A DNA stretch of 64,000 nucleotides from Bacilli bacterium. GTDB taxonomy: Bacteria; Bacillota_I; Bacilli_A; RF39; UBA660. Made by a program: the position numbers and the translations under genes. Positions 9,118-17,141 of the stretch are shown piece after piece. Each line of letters starts with the position of its first letter. The first letter of the stretch is position 1. Under the pieces are notes generated by a model. The model made no database searches. It had not been told where the DNA came from and saw only the letters and a program-made list of their open reading frames with translations. The stretch is taken from positions 62,001 through 126,000 of the forward strand of contig CAAGPL010000032.1 of assembly GCA_900771805.1 (NCBI GenBank). The letters run 5' to 3'.

Positions 9118-9812
9118 ACTGTTGGTTGATTAAAAATAAATTCTTGATTTAGAGTTTGTTTAATTAATATTTTATTTGAATCTTCAGCACCAGCACCATA
9201 AGTATCACTTAAACTAGCTGCTGTTATATAATACATACTTTCTCCTGGTTTAAGGGTAATTATACCATTTTCTGAATCTATAAATTTAGTAAGTTCTGCT
9301 GCATTATCGTTAGTTCCTAAAATAAGTTTAGAATCTTTCGTTTCAAATCCAACAAAAGCTGTACTATATAATGTATCATCAGAGCCATCATCAGTAACAC
9401 AATTATTAAATTCACCTGTATCGTAATTTCCTGTACATATTTCAGAAGATAATTTAACATCATTTATATTTAAAACAGCATCCATGCTTCCGCTATTTGT
9501 CATTTTAATTGTAAAGTTTCTTACTGCTCCTGGCATTTTAAGTTCAGCTTGATAAGTTACTTTATTTCCATTTACTGTACAACTATCATTTGCATAATTA
9601 TTGTCTTTTGTAGGTGCATATCCAAGGTAATTAGCATTTAAAAAGCCTTCATTGGTAAGTCCCGGTGTACAAGTCATTGTAACAGAAAAATCACCTTGTG
9701 CTTTAGCAGTACCTGTAATATTTAGGTTCTGACTAAATAATGCATAACCTGCTACCATTACTAAAAGAAGTGCTAAGCATCCTACAAATATTTTGTTTCT
9801 TGTTTTATCCAT
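9111..9812 (-). CDS. TasA/camelysin-like secreted protein, paralogue 2
   Basis: 233 residues with the same leader as the gene downstream (only N2 versus D2 differs in the first 42), then a different mature domain of similar design: MPGAVRNFTIKMTNSGSMDAVL and LKPGESMYYITAASL correspond to the MPGSSKVF and LDPGEEAYYF parts of paralogue 1. Four cysteines occur in the mature part (TCTPG, DSCTV, ICTGNYD, NNCVTDD), unlike paralogue 1. It is probably exported and cut by the SipW-like peptidase encoded at 41.4-42.5 kb. The strong 5' nucleotide identity points to duplication or gene conversion of the leader. Confidence 0.7.
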   Translation of the reverse strand: MDKTRNKIFVGCLALLLVMVAGYALFSQNLNITGTAKAQGDFSVTMTCTPGLTNEGFLNANYLGYAPTKDNNYANDSCTVNGNKVTYQAELKMPGAVRNFTIKMTNSGSMDAVLNINDVKLSSEICTGNYDTGEFNNCVTDDGSDDTLYSTAFVGFETKDSKLILGTNDNAAELTKFIDSENGIITLKPGESMYYITAASLSDTYGAGAEDSNKILIKQTLNQEFIFNQPTVK

Positions 9813-9905
9813 TTTGTTTACTCCTTCTTTATCTTATTTCTACTTAATAATACTATAATTAGTATAAACAAGTAAAGATAAAATTATTTACTTTACGTAA
9901 ACTTA

Positions 9906-10874
9906 TTAATAAAATAAAATAACTAATAAAGAGGCTAAAAAATTTTGTATAAAATGCATACTAATTGGAACAAAAATATTATTAGAATCAGTATATGCTT
10001 TAGCAAGACATATACCAAGTGATGCATATTGAAAGATATAAAGCAAGTCATAAAAGGAAGTAAATTTATCTATCATATGCATTATTCCAAATAAAAAACC
10101 ACTTGTTATTATAAATAATGTTTTATTATTTATAATTTTTGATAATAACAATCTAAACATTCCTTCTTCTGTAAAAGGAGCATAAATACATGATAATAAA
10201 ATTGTTATAATAGCATTTTTTTTAAGCATTACATTAATCATTTTTTGGTTTGTTGAAACATTACCCTTATTTAATAAAATTATAGGAGTTGCTACTATAA
10301 TCATAACAATTAACATAATAATATATCTTTTTATTATAAATTTAGAGTATTTATCTTTATGTTTAATAAATAATAATAAATCATTTTTTAAAGTTTTAAT
10401 ATTTGGTATTAAAACTAGTAGAAATAAAAATATATATAATAAAAATTTAGGAATATTTTTATAAATAGAAAATTTTGGCAATAAAAACATTACAAATATA
10501 AATATTAATATACTAATAGTAGAAATTATCTTATTTTTTAAACTTATTATTTCTTTGTTTTTTTCAGGCAATTGTTCTTCTTTTTTATCTTTTATTAAAA
10601 ATAAATATAAAAAACAAAGTATTCCAGGAATAACAGTGTTTAATAAAAAAATAATTCCTGATATGCAAATTTTAGTTTTACTTATACATATTATTTCTTT
10701 TTTTGATTCTTTAAATAATATAATGCTAGTAATTAAATTAATTGTTAATAAAAATAAGTTTGCAATTACCTTTTCATCTATTTTACCTTTTATTATATAA
10801 AAAATTATAAATATTAAAACATAAATAAATTCAATTAAACTAGCAAGTTTAAGTATATTTCTTTTGTCTTTCAT
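9906..10874 (-). CDS. CPBP-family intramembrane metalloprotease (CAAX protease-like)
   Basis: 322 residues, eight or more membrane helices. The Abi/CPBP motifs lie in the last third: FTEEGMFRLLL (EExxxR-type, with EEG for EE), FGIMHMIDKF (FxxxH) and MHFIQNFLAS (HxxxN). Members are homologues of the eukaryotic CAAX protease Rce1; bacterial roles include bacteriocin immunity and signalling, and the substrate here is unknown. I start it at MKDKRN, preceded by AAAGGAG; the longer frame begins with an ATG that overlaps this site. Confidence 0.82.
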   Translation of the reverse strand: MKDKRNILKLASLIEFIYVLIFIIFYIIKGKIDEKVIANLFLLTINLITSIILFKESKKEIICISKTKICISGIIFLLNTVIPGILCFLYLFLIKDKKEEQLPEKNKEIISLKNKIISTISILIFIFVMFLLPKFSIYKNIPKFLLYIFLFLLVLIPNIKTLKNDLLLFIKHKDKYSKFIIKRYIIMLIVMIIVATPIILLNKGNVSTNQKMINVMLKKNAIITILLSCIYAPFTEEGMFRLLLSKIINNKTLFIITSGFLFGIMHMIDKFTSFYDLLYIFQYASLGICLAKAYTDSNNIFVPISMHFIQNFLASLLVILFY

Positions 10875-10890
10875 TTTTGCTCCTTTCATT

Positions 10891-10919
10891 TAATAAAAGC
10901 CTATTAAAGGCTTTTATTA
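10891..10919 (-). terminator. Hairpin at the end of the DUF5684-like gene
   Basis: Eleven-base perfect arms (AATAAAAGCCT / AGGCTTTTATT) over the stop codon of the gene at 10917-11378; the U-run is short, so the strength is uncertain. Confidence 0.45.
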
Positions 10920-11378
10920 AAACAAATCATTAAAATCTATATCACCATTAACAGTAGGTCCAATATAATTTATACTTTTACTAAATGCAAATATAGGTAT
11001 AAATATAATTGGTAAAAATGCTAAACCAATACCATAGCCAACATCTTTTCCAAACGCTTTAGATAATTTTATATTATACTGAATAACAAATAAAATAAGC
11101 GCTAATTGTCCAACAATAGGTACATAACCTAGTAAAAATAAAAAGATGTAATACCATTTGTAACCAATAATTTGTAAAAGAATAACTACGTTATAAACTG
11201 GCACGATAGAAGCCCATCCTGGTTTACCTGCCTTCTCAAATAATTTCCACGTTGCAACAATTTGTAAAACAGCAACTGCAAATGCAATTATCATTATAAT
11301 TAAAGCAAAAATAAACATAAAGCCACTAAAAGCAGCAAGCCCAGCTCCTAAATTACTAATTATATTTTCATTGCTCAT
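10917..11378 (-). CDS. Small integral membrane protein, DUF5684-like
   Basis: 153 residues with about four membrane helices. The core W-KLFEKAGKPGWASIVPVYNV, then LLQIIGYKWYYI and a YNIKLSKAFGKDVGYGIGLAFLPIIF helix, is the DUF5684 pattern often called a signal peptidase I-like membrane region, though it has no protease residues. Function is unknown; such proteins occur near secretion and sporulation genes. It lies just upstream of the CPBP protease on the same strand, separated by a hairpin. Confidence 0.65.
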   Translation of the reverse strand: MSNENIISNLGAGLAAFSGFMFIFALIIMIIAFAVAVLQIVATWKLFEKAGKPGWASIVPVYNVVILLQIIGYKWYYIFLFLLGYVPIVGQLALILFVIQYNIKLSKAFGKDVGYGIGLAFLPIIFIPIFAFSKSINYIGPTVNGDIDFNDLF

Positions 11379-11416
11379 ACTACCTAACTCCTTTCTATTA
11401 TAAGTATATCATATGT

Positions 11417-11647
11417 TTATATATTTTTATTAACTAAAATAACATCTGTTCCTATTTTTTTTATTTGATTCCAACTAATAGTTACCTCATCGCCTCTTAT
11501 TATATTTAACAATCCTTTTTTATCATATATTATAAGGTTTAAAATATTTCCAGTTTCTTCTGATATTAAAACATCAATTACATTACCTATTTTTTCTCCT
11601 GTTTTAACATCAACAACATCTTTATTTTGTAAATCTGATAAACGCAT
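11417..11647 (-). CDS. ylmC: YlmC/YmxH family PRC-barrel protein
   Basis: 76 residues: a single PRC-barrel domain (LSDLQNKDVVDVKTGEKIG to a W-N-Q-I-K-K-I-G end). YlmC/YmxH proteins are conserved in spore formers and lie next to sigG in many Bacillota, as here, where the two genes diverge. The biochemical role is not established. The ribosome-binding site is TTGGTGAATATAT. Confidence 0.85.
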   Translation of the reverse strand: MRLSDLQNKDVVDVKTGEKIGNVIDVLISEETGNILNLIIYDKKGLLNIIRGDEVTISWNQIKKIGTDVILVNKNI

Positions 11648-11731
11648 ATATATTCACCAATAAATTATATGTAAAACTTTGTATAAAAAAACATCTTTTA
11701 AATCACTATTAAAAAGAAAGGTGTGATTATA

Positions 11732-12508
11732 ATAGCAAAGCATAAAGTAGAAATTACAGGTATAAACACTAGTGAAATAAAAGTATTAACAGAAAAAGAA
11801 AAACAAGAATTATTTTTAAAATTTAAAAACGGTGATAAAAAATCTAGAGAACTTTTAGTAGAAGGAAATTTAAAATTAGTATTATCAATATTAAAAAAAT
11901 ATCAAAATAGATGTGATAATATGGATGATTTATTTCAAATTGGGTGTATTGGACTAATGAAAGCTATTGATAATTTTGATTTATCTAAAAATGTACGTTT
12001 TTCAACATATGCAGTACCACTTATACTTGGTGAAGTAAGAAGATATCTAAGGGATAATAGTAACATTAGAATATCAAGAAGTATTAAAGATTTAGCATAT
12101 AAAATATTAAAAATTAAAGAAGAATATTTTCTTACAACAGGATATGAACTTAGTAATTCTTTAGTAGCTAAAAAGTTAGATGTAAGTGAATTAGATGTAG
12201 TAATTGCACTTGACGCAATGAAAGATCCAGTTAGTATGTTTGAACCAATTTATAATAATGGTGGAGACACTATTTTCTTAGAAGATCAATTAGAAAATAA
12301 AAAAGAAAAAAGTTCTAATTGGGATAATGTAATAACTTTAATAGATGCAATAGAAAAACTTAAAGATAAAGAAAAAAGAATAATTAAAGAAAGATTTTTA
12401 ATTGGAAAAACACAAATGGAAATTGCTGAAGAAATTGGAATATCACAAGCTCAAGTATCTAGATTAGAAAAAGGTGGAATTAAAAACATCAAAAAATTTA
12501 TGATGTAG
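11732..12508 (+). CDS. sigG: RNA polymerase sporulation sigma factor G
   Basis: Late forespore sigma factor, full length. Region 2 reads DDLFQIGCIGLMKAIDNFDLSKNVRFSTYAVPLILGEVRRYLRD, with the SigG-specific FALDAxxDPVSxFEPIYNxGGD counterpart IALDAMKDPVSMFEPIYNNGGD, and region 4 ends in GKTQMEIAEEIGISQAQVSRLEK. The N-terminus KHKVEITGINTS matches NKVEICGVDTS of B. subtilis. Start choice is odd: the conserved N-terminus begins at an ATA codon (11732) eight bases after the AAAGGTG site; the only standard start nearby, GTG at 11723, touches that site. Genes under sigma-G would include spoVA (46.9-48.7 kb). Confidence 0.93.
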   Translation: MAKHKVEITGINTSEIKVLTEKEKQELFLKFKNGDKKSRELLVEGNLKLVLSILKKYQNRCDNMDDLFQIGCIGLMKAIDNFDLSKNVRFSTYAVPLILGEVRRYLRDNSNIRISRSIKDLAYKILKIKEEYFLTTGYELSNSLVAKKLDVSELDVVIALDAMKDPVSMFEPIYNNGGDTIFLEDQLENKKEKSSNWDNVITLIDAIEKLKDKEKRIIKERFLIGKTQMEIAEEIGISQAQVSRLEKGGIKNIKKFMM

Positions 12509-12558
12509 CTTGTTTTAATAAAAAAAACTTTATATAATTATTAAAGGGATGTGATTTA

Positions 12559-12864
12559 ATGTATAAAGATGATTATATATCTTTAGATTTCTTTAGAAAA
12601 TATAATGAGTTAGTAGCATTATTTAAACTTAAAAATGCTCAATCCGTAAAATTGTTAGATTTAAAAAATATATTAACTTATTTTACTAATAACTATAATA
12701 CTTTTAATAATGAAGAAAAAAAGATTATTAAAAACGTATTAATTATGGCAAATGCAATAATTAATAATGTAAATAATCATTATCAAAGATTTACAGAACG
12801 TAAAAAAGAATGTAATTATTTGATAGATATTTTAAATAACAATCAAAAAAGCTTACATATGTAA
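12559..12864 (+). CDS. Hypothetical protein following sigG
   Basis: 101 residues, not recognised. It is soluble, lysine- and asparagine-rich and predicted mostly helical (LLDLKNILTYFTNNYN, EEKKIIKNVLIMANAIINNVNNHY). It starts at ATG after a good GGGATGTGATTTA site, 50 bases behind sigG on the same strand and before a clear terminator, so it is likely co-transcribed with sigG and may act in the forespore; that is only context. Confidence 0.6.
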   Translation: MYKDDYISLDFFRKYNELVALFKLKNAQSVKLLDLKNILTYFTNNYNTFNNEEKKIIKNVLIMANAIINNVNNHYQRFTERKKECNYLIDILNNNQKSLHM

Positions 12865-12874
12865 GCCTTTTTTT
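12845..12874 (+). terminator. sigG operon terminator
   Basis: GCTTACAT/ATGTAAGC perfect palindrome followed by seven T; it uses the last codons and stop of the hypothetical gene. Confidence 0.85.
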
Positions 12875-13000
12875 GTGGTATAAAGGAGTAAGTAGTGTTT
12901 TTAAGTGTATAAGTAATAGTTAGAAGTACCACTTTTTCTAACTACAATTTAATTATATAAATGAAATATTAAATTTTAATGTCAAAATTATTAAAAATTA

Positions 13001-14284
13001 TTAAGATTTAGGAATGAGAAATATAATTGATAATCCACCTATTTCATTATTCTTTGCATATATCCTTCCATCAAATGAGCTTATTATTTGTTTACATATA
13101 GAAAGACCTAACCCTGATATCTTCCTTGATGGATCAGTTGTATAAAGTGGTTCAAATATTCTTTTTAAATCAGTTTCAGTTTTAACTCCTCCACCATTAT
13201 CTAATATTTCAAATCTTATCATATTAGCTCTTCCAGTTACATTCACCTTAATTAAACCCTTATTACCATTAAAATGGGTAACACTATTTGTAATAATATT
13301 TGTAAATACTCTTTTTAATTTAACTAAATCTACCATTATTTCTCTTTGATTACAATTACTAGATATTTCTAATTTAATATTCTTATCAAAAAGATCATCT
13401 TCAAAATCAGTTTTAACACTCTGTAAAATATTATTAATAGATATTTTTTCAAGCTTTAAAGTATCTTTTATATTACAACTTTGATAATCATCAAATTCTT
13501 CTAATATAGACTTCATATTAAGTGCTTTATCATATATTTTATTTACATATTTTTCTTGTTTTTCTAAAGATAAATTCTTATTTTTTAATCTGTCACTATA
13601 ACCTATTACAGAAGTAAGTGGTGTTTTAATATCATGTGATATAGATGCAATTATCTGATTTTGATTTTCTTTTTCAAGTTCTAAACTATCTACCATATCA
13701 ACAAATGCATTTTGTATCTGTTGCATTTTTTTGGGCATTTTTCTCTTAAACGGTCTTTTACCAAATTTATAATCATTTATATCCTTAGTAATTGTTTCTA
13801 TAGGATCTATTAACTGTTTTGAACTTATAAAAAATAAAAATATTATAACTCCAGATACAACTGTTATTTCATATATCATAAAATTTCTAAATGTTTTAAT
13901 ACCTGGCGTTACTGAAACTTTAGAAAATGTTAATTCATACATTTCCTTATCTATACTTATCATAGTAGTAGTTGAAAATACTTTTGATAAATCTTTAGTA
14001 TTTGAATAAATAACATTTCCTAATGTATCTTTAATTACAATATAACCACCATTATTTTTTACATATAATTTTATTAAATCTAGTGCTTCATCTTTTGTTT
14101 TACCTTCTATACTTTTAGTTATTATATATATACTATTATGATTCTTTGTTCTTGCACTTGCTAAATCAGATGCTATTTTATCTGATAAATAAAAATTATA
14201 ATATGAAAATAAAAGACCACCATTAACTGCTAATAATATTATAGAAATAAATAGAGTTAAAGTTTTATTTGACCAATTCTTCAT
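13001..14284 (-). CDS. Sensor histidine kinase
   Basis: 427 residues: two membrane helices (about 8-28 and 135-155) enclosing a roughly 100-residue extracellular sensor, a short HAMP-like linker, a HisKA domain with the phospho-accepting His in ASISHDIKTPLTSVIGY (about 215), and a HATPase domain with NIITNSVTHF (N box), EILDNGGGV (G1) and GLGLSICK (G2). It phosphorylates the OmpR-type regulator encoded just upstream; the regulator stop and this ATG share a base (TAATG). The signal is unknown. Confidence 0.92.
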   Translation of the reverse strand: MKNWSNKTLTLFISIILLAVNGGLLFSYYNFYLSDKIASDLASARTKNHNSIYIITKSIEGKTKDEALDLIKLYVKNNGGYIVIKDTLGNVIYSNTKDLSKVFSTTTMISIDKEMYELTFSKVSVTPGIKTFRNFMIYEITVVSGVIIFLFFISSKQLIDPIETITKDINDYKFGKRPFKRKMPKKMQQIQNAFVDMVDSLELEKENQNQIIASISHDIKTPLTSVIGYSDRLKNKNLSLEKQEKYVNKIYDKALNMKSILEEFDDYQSCNIKDTLKLEKISINNILQSVKTDFEDDLFDKNIKLEISSNCNQREIMVDLVKLKRVFTNIITNSVTHFNGNKGLIKVNVTGRANMIRFEILDNGGGVKTETDLKRIFEPLYTTDPSRKISGLGLSICKQIISSFDGRIYAKNNEIGGLSIIFLIPKS

Positions 14285-14958
14285 TATATTTCCTTAATGA
14301 ACTTATAGCCCATACCCCATATTGTTTTAATATATTTTTCATCACTATCTAATTTATTTCTTAAACTTTTAATATTTACTGCAACTGTTCCTATATCTCC
14401 ATATATATTTTTCCATACACTCTGATAAATTTGATCTTTTGATAATACTATACCAGCATTTTCCATTAAGTATCTTAATAATTCAAATTCCTTAGTTGAA
14501 AGAGGTATTAATTTATCATTTTTAAACACTTCAAAACTTTCTTTATTAAGCTTTATTTCACCTATTGTAATAATACTACTTTTATTTATATTTAACCTTT
14601 CTTTACGTCTTAAATGAGCTTTTACTCTAGCAACTAATTCTTCATTAACAAATGGCTTAGTTATATAATCATCCGCTCCTACTTCAAAACCTACTAATTT
14701 AGATGTTAAATTAGTTTTAGCAGTTACAAATATAATAGGAGCTGAAGTTTCATTCCTAATATTTGCACAAACTTCAGTCCCAGAAATATCTGGCATCATA
14801 ACATCTAATAAAATTAAATCAAAGCTTTCTTCTTTAATTTTATAAATAGCTGTTTTTCCATCATGTGCAATTTCTACATCATAGCCCTCATCTTCTAAAA
14901 TGTCCTTCATTAACTCTGCTATATCAACTTCATCATCAACAACAAGTATTTTTTCCAT
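14284..14958 (-). CDS. OmpR/PhoB-family response regulator
   Basis: 224 residues. The receiver domain (1-115) has acidic VVDDEVD, phospho-acceptor Asp in LILLDVMMPD (about residue 52), and FVTAKT and DYITKPF with the conserved Thr and Lys. The winged-helix DNA-binding domain (about 130-224) has STKEFELLRYLMENAG and VNIKSLRNKLD. It is first in a two-gene operon with the kinase. It lies 60 bases beyond the terminator of a probable small RNA; target genes cannot be deduced. Confidence 0.94.
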   Translation of the reverse strand: MEKILVVDDEVDIAELMKDILEDEGYDVEIAHDGKTAIYKIKEESFDLILLDVMMPDISGTEVCANIRNETSAPIIFVTAKTNLTSKLVGFEVGADDYITKPFVNEELVARVKAHLRRKERLNINKSSIITIGEIKLNKESFEVFKNDKLIPLSTKEFELLRYLMENAGIVLSKDQIYQSVWKNIYGDIGTVAVNIKSLRNKLDSDEKYIKTIWGMGYKFIKEI

Positions 14959-15020
14959 AAAATCACTTCCTAATAATAATTATAACACTTTATTTCAGTT
15001 GTATAAATTAAAAATTATTA

Positions 15021-15045
15021 AAAAAAAGCAACCCAAAGGGTTGCT
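15021..15045 (-). terminator. Terminator of the small RNA
   Basis: AGCAACCC / GGGTTGCT eight-pair stem, three-base loop and seven U on the minus strand. Confidence 0.88.
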
Positions 15046-15142
15046 ATACCGCTACCAATTAAGTGGTCTAATTGGTTTACTACAATACTGCTATTTGGAA
15101 GTACTTCGTATTACTTCATCAGTTATACAATTCATAACTGAC
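15021..15142 (-). ncRNA. Probable stand-alone small RNA (about 120 nt), unknown family
   Basis: Between gmk and the response-regulator gene the minus strand carries a promoter, then three simple hairpins (CAGTTAT/ATAACTG, GAAGTA/TACTTC, CCAATTA/TAATTGG) and a strong terminator. I find no open reading frame with a ribosome-binding site in it and no match to the consensus of 6S, SRP RNA, tmRNA or RNase P that I know. The terminator ends it before the regulator gene, so it is either an independent RNA or a terminator-type leader. Ends are inferred from the promoter and terminator. Confidence 0.6.
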
Positions 15143-15148
15143 ATAAAT

Positions 15149-15177
15149 ATAATATCATAAAATACTTTTTTTGACAA
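15149..15177 (-). promoter_or_regulatory. Sigma-A promoter of the small RNA
   Basis: Minus strand TTGTCA (15172-15177), 17-base spacer, TATTAT (15149-15154). It lies directly behind the gmk stop and gives a start near 15142. Confidence 0.72.
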
Positions 15178-15183
15178 TATCTT

Positions 15184-15867
15184 TTATATATTTAAATTAT
15201 TATTTTCAAATATTTTGTTATCAAGAAGTAATTCATGAATCTCTTCTTCAGGATTATTTAAGAATACTTCTTCTATTCTATCTACCATACATTTTTGAGC
15301 TTCAATTATTGAATTAACCTTTTTAGTTGCTTTGTCAAGTTCATCATTTACAACAACATAATTATATTTAGTTATCATATTAACTTCTTGATAAGCTTTT
15401 TTAAATCTTTTTAATATTTTCTCATCACTTTCAGTACCTCTTTTTTTAAGTCTTAATACTAAATCCTTCATAGTAGGTGGCATTACAAATATAAAAATAG
15501 CTTCTTTAACTGCTTTTTTTATTTTTAATGCCCCTTGAACCTCAATTACTAAAATAACATCTACACCATTATTTAAATATTGATTTATTTTTTCTTTAGG
15601 TGTTCCATAATACTCACCATTATATTTTGCATATTCTAGTAATTTATCTTCTTTTATCAGCTTTTCAAATTCCTCTTTAGTTTTGAAAAAATAATTTATA
15701 CCCTCTTCTTCACCTTTTCTAGGTTTTCTTGTAGTACAAGATATTGATACCCAAAAATTATCATTATACTCTTTAAGTCTTTCACATATAGAATCCTTAC
15801 CAGAACCAGATGGACCCGATAAAACAATTAAACTACCCTTATCATTTGATTTTAATATATTTTTCAT
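15184..15867 (-). CDS. gmk: Guanylate kinase
   Basis: 227 residues; converts GMP to GDP with ATP. P-loop in LSGPSGSGKDSI (about 15-26), GMP-binding SCTTRKPRKGEEEGINYFF and the YGTPKEKI segment are intact. The C-terminus is about 20 residues longer than B. subtilis Gmk. The start follows AGGAGGATAT; the longer frame would run back through the Flp pilin gene. In B. subtilis gmk heads the gmk-rpoZ-coaBC run, but no rpoZ follows here; a small RNA does. Confidence 0.94.
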   Translation of the reverse strand: MKNILKSNDKGSLIVLSGPSGSGKDSICERLKEYNDNFWVSISCTTRKPRKGEEEGINYFFKTKEEFEKLIKEDKLLEYAKYNGEYYGTPKEKINQYLNNGVDVILVIEVQGALKIKKAVKEAIFIFVMPPTMKDLVLRLKKRGTESDEKILKRFKKAYQEVNMITKYNYVVVNDELDKATKKVNSIIEAQKCMVDRIEEVFLNNPEEEIHELLLDNKIFENNNLNI

Positions 15868-15882
15868 ATATCCTCCTAATTT

Positions 15883-15903
15883 AAAAAAAGACCTAATCGG
15901 TCT
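15883..15903 (-). terminator. Flp pilin terminator
   Basis: AGACC / GGTCT stem followed by seven U on the minus strand, immediately before gmk. Confidence 0.65.
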
Positions 15904-16087
15904 ATTTACATGTTCCTTCCCCTGGATTCTTACCCTTACTATAAGTTTCTCCAACTAATTCACAAGAAGTCTTAGTTATTGAATCTTTTAGATAACCTCC
16001 AAAGACTTTTATTAAACTTACTGCAATAACTGTAACTAATGCAATAATTAAAACGTACTCTACTAAAGCTTGACCTTTTTTATTCAT
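15902..16087 (-). CDS. Flp/Fap-type pilin
   Basis: 61 residues: a short leader MNKKG, then QALVEYVLIIALVTVIAVSLI, the Flp pilin helix with the conserved Glu five residues after the G-Q junction. Processed Flp subunits make thin adhesive tad pili. Two cysteines are in the tail (TSCELVG, GTCK). It is alone: no TadA ATPase, TadB/C or prepilin peptidase is in the window. The ribosome-binding site is AGAGGTGCAAG. Confidence 0.85.
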   Translation of the reverse strand: MNKKGQALVEYVLIIALVTVIAVSLIKVFGGYLKDSITKTSCELVGETYSKGKNPGEGTCK

Positions 16088-16159
16088 CTTGCACCTCTTA
16101 TCATACTAATAATAGTTTATCATTAACCATTAATAATGTCAACGTAATATCATGCTTGA

Positions 16160-16188
16160 TTTACATTTTTTTTATAAAATGATATTAT
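16160..16188 (+). promoter_or_regulatory. Promoter of the DUF192 gene
   Basis: TTTACA (16160-16165), 17 bases, TATTAT (16183-16188). A start near 16195 leaves a leader of only about 11 bases, which supports the ATG at 16206. Confidence 0.6.
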
Positions 16189-16205
16189 TTATTATGGTGA
16201 TTAAC

Positions 16206-16481
16206 ATGTTAGAATATAATGGTATTAAAATAGTAGAAGCTAAAGGTTTTAAAATGCGATTGTTAGGTTTTATGTTTAAAAAAAATATAAATTATGGCCT
16301 ATTATTTAAAAATTGTAGAAGTATTCATACATTTTTTATGAAAAATAAGATTGACGTGATCCTAACAGATAAAGATGATAATATTATTAAAACATATAAA
16401 AGTTTAGAAAAAAATAAAATTATAATAGGACAAAAAAAAGTTAAAAATGTATATGAACTACCTTTAGGTACTTTAAAATAA
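16206..16481 (+). CDS. DUF192 family protein
   Basis: 91 residues, one DUF192 domain. The hallmark is GLLFKNCRSIHTFFMKNKIDVILTDKD (about 37-63), matching the family G-L-x-F-x-x-x-x-S-I-x-x-x-F-M-x-x-x-I-D-V core. It lacks the signal peptide seen in many members, so it is probably cytosolic. Function is unknown. The start is preceded by GGTGATTAAC; the longest in-frame start falls upstream of the promoter -10. It is a single gene with a bidirectional terminator. Confidence 0.82.
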   Translation: MLEYNGIKIVEAKGFKMRLLGFMFKKNINYGLLFKNCRSIHTFFMKNKIDVILTDKDDNIIKTYKSLEKNKIIIGQKKVKNVYELPLGTLK

Positions 16482-16482
16482 G

Positions 16483-16512
16483 AAAAAAAGAATTATTAAA
16501 AAATTCTTTTTT
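16483..16512. terminator. Bidirectional terminator, DUF192 and sortase genes
   Basis: AAAAAGAATT / AATTCTTTTT arms with A- and T-runs on the two sides; the flanking genes converge. Confidence 0.75.
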
Positions 16513-17134
16513 ATTTTGCTCGAGCCTTTACGTAATATCTTTCCTTACCACCTTTAGTACATGTAACCAAAGTTATTATTTTATCATCTTCATTTGCTGG
16601 CTTACTTAAATAAGAAGCATCATATGGTGATGTAACATTATATTCATAAACATAATAATCTACACTATTACCAGATAAATCAGTAATTACAATTTTATCA
16701 TTTTTCTTAAGTCTATTTATTTTTATAAAGAAATTTCCTCTCATAAAATTATGACCACCAATAACTACATTTCCAGCTGTATTTAAACTTGGACCTGACA
16801 TTTTAACAACAGACACATTATATGCATATTTATTATTTTCTTTTAATATAGGTTGATATATATTTATTTTATCTATTCTTATTTTACCTATTACAGTAAA
16901 ATTCATTCCCTCATGTTTTAAAGTTACTTCTTCATTATTTGAAGAAGTATTTTTATTATTATCTATTAAATCATCAACTTTTTTTATTATATTATTAGTT
17001 AATTCATTTCTTTTTCTTTCTCTAAAATTACTATATATAAAAAGTGCTGTAAATATATATAGTAAAATAACTATTATAATTATTAGTATATTAAAAAGTT
17101 TTTCCTTATTTATCTTATCAAATATTTTTTTCAT
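16511..17134 (-). CDS. Sortase
   Basis: 207 residues: an N-terminal membrane anchor (about 12-35) and a sortase beta-barrel with the catalytic His in VIGGHNFMRG, Cys in IITLVTCTKGG and Arg in ERYYVKAR. It is a cysteine transpeptidase that joins surface proteins to peptidoglycan or to each other. The TLVTC form and size suggest class D or B, not class A. The only clear wall-sorting signal in the window is NPKTN at 6.1 kb. It lies downstream of a one-helix peptide and a WG-repeat protein on one strand. Confidence 0.88.
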   Translation of the reverse strand: MKKIFDKINKEKLFNILIIIIVILLYIFTALFIYSNFRERKRNELTNNIIKKVDDLIDNNKNTSSNNEEVTLKHEGMNFTVIGKIRIDKINIYQPILKENNKYAYNVSVVKMSGPSLNTAGNVVIGGHNFMRGNFFIKINRLKKNDKIVITDLSGNSVDYYVYEYNVTSPYDASYLSKPANEDDKIITLVTCTKGGKERYYVKARAK

Positions 17135-17141
17135 AAATCAC

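Noticed and set aside
11664..11671. CATATAAT upstream of ylmC as a sigma-E promoter
   Set aside because: No ATA core or other -35 at 14-15 bases, and no sigma-A -35 at 17; left as unassigned.
12875..13000. Possible small gene after the sigG operon terminator
   Set aside because: A GGAG precedes a GTG but the frame stops after five codons. The stretch holds nothing else I can support.
14900..15160. Plus-strand ORF of 86 residues over the small RNA region
   Set aside because: It crosses the regulator gene start and the terminator hairpin, has a poor ribosome-binding site and low-complexity sequence.
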